In this document: in pieces, positions 62,544-64,000 of the stretch
How positions within the stretch are numbered: position 1 is the first letter of the stretch
How the letters are laid out: every line of letters starts with the position of its first letter
NCBI RefSeq assembly: GCF_036075115.1
Contig: NZ_CP107958.1
Location: 6,510,001-6,574,000, forward strand
Direction of reading: 5' to 3'
DNA from: Streptomyces sp. NBC_00377
Lineage (GTDB): Bacteria > Actinomycetota > Actinomycetes > Streptomycetales > Streptomycetaceae
Length of the DNA stretch: 64,000 nucleotides
Translations under genes and position numbers: made by a program
Notes under the pieces: model-generated
Told to the model about the DNA's origin: nothing
Database searches by the model: none
What the model saw: the letters and a program-made list of their open reading frames with translations, nothing else

Positions 62544-63545
62544 ATGACGACGGACACGGTGCGGTGGGGGATCCTGGCGACCGGCGGGATCGCCGCCGCG
62601 TTCACGGCGGATCTGATCGACCTGCCCGAGGCGGAGGTCGTGGCGGTCGCCTCGCGCTCCGAGGTCTCGGCGAAGGCGTTCGCCGACCGGTTCGGCATAC
62701 CCAGGGCCTACGGCGACTGGGCCGCGCTCGCCGCCGACGAGGACATCGATGTCGTCTACGTCGCCACCCCGCACGCCGCCCACCGCACCGCCGCCGGACT
62801 CTGTCTGGAGGCCGGGCGCAACGTGCTCTGCGAGAAGGCGTTCACGCTGAACCTGCGCGAGGCCGAGGAACTCGTGGCGCTGGCCCGGGAACACGACCGC
62901 TTCCTCATGGAAGCCATGTGGATGTACTGCAACCCGGTCGTCCGCCGCCTCAAGGCCCTCGTGGACGACGGCGCGATCGGCGAGGTCCGCACCGTGCAGG
63001 CCGACTTCGGCCTCGAAGGGCCCTTCCCGCCTTCGCACCGGCTGCGCGACCCCGCGCAGGGCGGCGGCGCGCTCCTCGACCTCGGCGTGTACCCGGTCTC
63101 CTTCGCCCACCTGCTGCTCGGCGCGCCCTCGGGCATCGCCGCCCAGGCCGTCCTCTCCGCCGAGGGCGTCGACCTCCAGACGGCCCTGGCCCTGTCCTGG
63201 GACTCCGGCGCGCTCGCCACCCTGCACTGCTCCCTGGTCGGCGGCACGGGCACCACCGCCTCCCTCACCGGCTCGCGCGGCCGGATCGACATCCCGTCCG
63301 GGTTCTTCCACCCCGAGCGCCTCGTCCTGCACCGCGCCGGACGCGACCCCGAGGAGTTCACGGCCGACCCGGCCGACGGTCCCCGGACGACGCTGCGGCA
63401 CGAAGCCCGCGAGGTCATGCGCGCGCTGCGGGCCGGTGAGACCGAGTCCCCGCTGGTCCCGCTGGACGGCACCCTCGCGGTCATGCGGACCCTCGACGCG
63501 GTCCGCGAGCGGATCGGGGTGCGCTACCCCGGCGAGAACGCGTAA
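62544..63545 (+). CDS. Gfo/Idh/MocA family oxidoreductase
   Basis: 333 residues. The N-terminal NAD(P)-binding fold begins WGILATGGIAAAFTADL; CEKAFTLN corresponds to the E-K-P motif (Pro is Ala here), and GGGALLDLGVYPV is the conserved segment of the C-terminal domain. It oxidises or reduces a sugar, inositol or similar alcohol. The ATG at 62,544 follows GGGGCAGGG; an in-frame ATG 6 codons earlier is less likely. Confidence 0.9.
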   Translation: MTTDTVRWGILATGGIAAAFTADLIDLPEAEVVAVASRSEVSAKAFADRFGIPRAYGDWAALAADEDIDVVYVATPHAAHRTAAGLCLEAGRNVLCEKAFTLNLREAEELVALAREHDRFLMEAMWMYCNPVVRRLKALVDDGAIGEVRTVQADFGLEGPFPPSHRLRDPAQGGGALLDLGVYPVSFAHLLLGAPSGIAAQAVLSAEGVDLQTALALSWDSGALATLHCSLVGGTGTTASLTGSRGRIDIPSGFFHPERLVLHRAGRDPEEFTADPADGPRTTLRHEAREVMRALRAGETESPLVPLDGTLAVMRTLDAVRERIGVRYPGENA

Positions 63546-63553
63546 CCGTTCAC

Positions 63554-63568
63554 GAGACGTCCCGTCTC
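63554..63568. promoter_or_regulatory. Inverted-repeat operator candidate for the TetR regulator
   Basis: GAGACG-TCC-CGTCTC is a perfect 6-3-6 inverted repeat in the 45-base gap before the TetR gene. Its size and position fit autoregulation by the TetR-family protein encoded next. Binding is inferred. Confidence 0.5.
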
Positions 63569-63590
63569 ATCCGCTTGGTACCGTCGACAC

Positions 63591-64000
63591 ATGGCCACAC
63601 AGTCCGGAAAGCCGGCCCCCGACACCACCCGCCGCAGCGAACGGTCCCGGCGCGCCATCTACGACGCCGCCCTCGCCCTCGTCGCGGAGACCGGCTATCC
63701 GAAGACCACGATCGAGGGCATCGCCGCCCGCGCCGGCGTCGGCAAGCAGACCATCTACCGGTGGTGGGGGTCGAAGGCCGACGTCCTGCTGGAGGCGTTC
63801 CTCGACCTCGGCGAACAGGCGGCGCGCGACGCCGGGGCGTCCGACCGGGGGCTCTACGCCATCCCCGACACCGGGGACCTGGCCGCCGACATCAAGGCCG
63901 TCCTGCGGGCCACCGTCGACCAGCTCACCGACCCCCGGTTCGAGGCGCCCTCCCGGGCCCTGGCCGCCGAGGGCGTGGTAGACGAACAGGTCGGCCGCGA
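63591..64000 (+). CDS. TetR/AcrR-family transcriptional regulator (partial, runs off right edge)
   Basis: 136 codons are visible. The DNA-binding domain is complete: RSRRAIYDAALALVAETGY, then TIEGIAARAGVGKQTIYRWW and S-K-A-D-V-L, the classic TetR helix-turn-helix. The ligand-binding part is cut by the window end. It is 45 bases downstream of the oxidoreductase, with its own probable operator in between. Confidence 0.92.
   Translation, partial: MATQSGKPAPDTTRRSERSRRAIYDAALALVAETGYPKTTIEGIAARAGVGKQTIYRWWGSKADVLLEAFLDLGEQAARDAGASDRGLYAIPDTGDLAADIKAVLRATVDQLTDPRFEAPSRALAAEGVVDEQVGR

Overview
The window is very GC-rich (about 70 percent in most genes), has strong G/C third-position bias, frequent GTG starts and AGGAGG-type ribosome binding sites. 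It also carries the XRE/DUF5753 plus DUF397 regulator pair, RsbW-like ATP-binding proteins and receptor-like Ser/Thr kinases typical of Streptomyces and close relatives. It is chromosomal DNA from a Streptomyces-like actinomycete. No rRNA, tRNA, CRISPR array, integrase or transposase was found.

Positions 1 to about 40,400 form one large, almost entirely minus-strand accessory (defence-type) island. In the direction of transcription it holds: a GmrSD-type DUF262-DUF1524 nuclease; a soluble Ser/Thr kinase; a HepA/DrmD-like SNF2 helicase; a 1758-residue Eco57I/PglX-like adenine methyltransferase; an OLD-like AAA ATPase with a separate DUF4276 TOPRIM protein; an unknown protein with a PH-like C-terminus; a three-gene chaperone set (J-like protein, GrpE-like protein, and an Hsp70 fused to a C-terminal NYN/PIN RNase domain); a DUF262 protein, a DUF3696 ATPase and a RelE-like protein; a RAMA-CBS-CBS-HEPN protein; an RsbW-like ATPase; a PD-(D/E)XK-like protein; a 2345-residue DUF1998 helicase ending in a Vsr-like nuclease domain; and a UvrD helicase with a RelE-like N-terminus that runs off the left edge. 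Many neighbours overlap by 1 to 8 bases, so they are probably translated as coupled blocks. Plus-strand genes interrupt the run: a beta-family protein at 9.2 kb and a regulator cassette at 24.3 to 26.5 kb.

Taken together the island has helicases, a DNA modifier, a predicted reader of modified DNA (RAMA), modification-dependent restriction (DUF262) and several predicted RNA-cutting or toxin domains (NYN, HEPN, RelE folds). It resembles parts of DISARM, type 3 BREX and Druantia but lacks their full gene sets. The least familiar part is the Hsp70-RNase fusion with its own co-chaperone-like partners.

Two GC hairpins (40,497 to 40,579) separate the island from ordinary chromosomal genes. These are two amino-acid permeases around a GntR regulator; an operon of a lipoprotein and two receptor kinases with extracellular solute-binding domains; MazG-like, DoxX and SnoaL-like proteins; a MacB-type ABC exporter; a D-Ala-D-Ala carboxypeptidase; an SDR; a Tat-exported PhoD phosphatase; an Rsm22-type methyltransferase; a serine hydrolase coupled to a Bcr/CflA exporter; a Gfo/Idh/MocA oxidoreductase; and the start of a TetR regulator.
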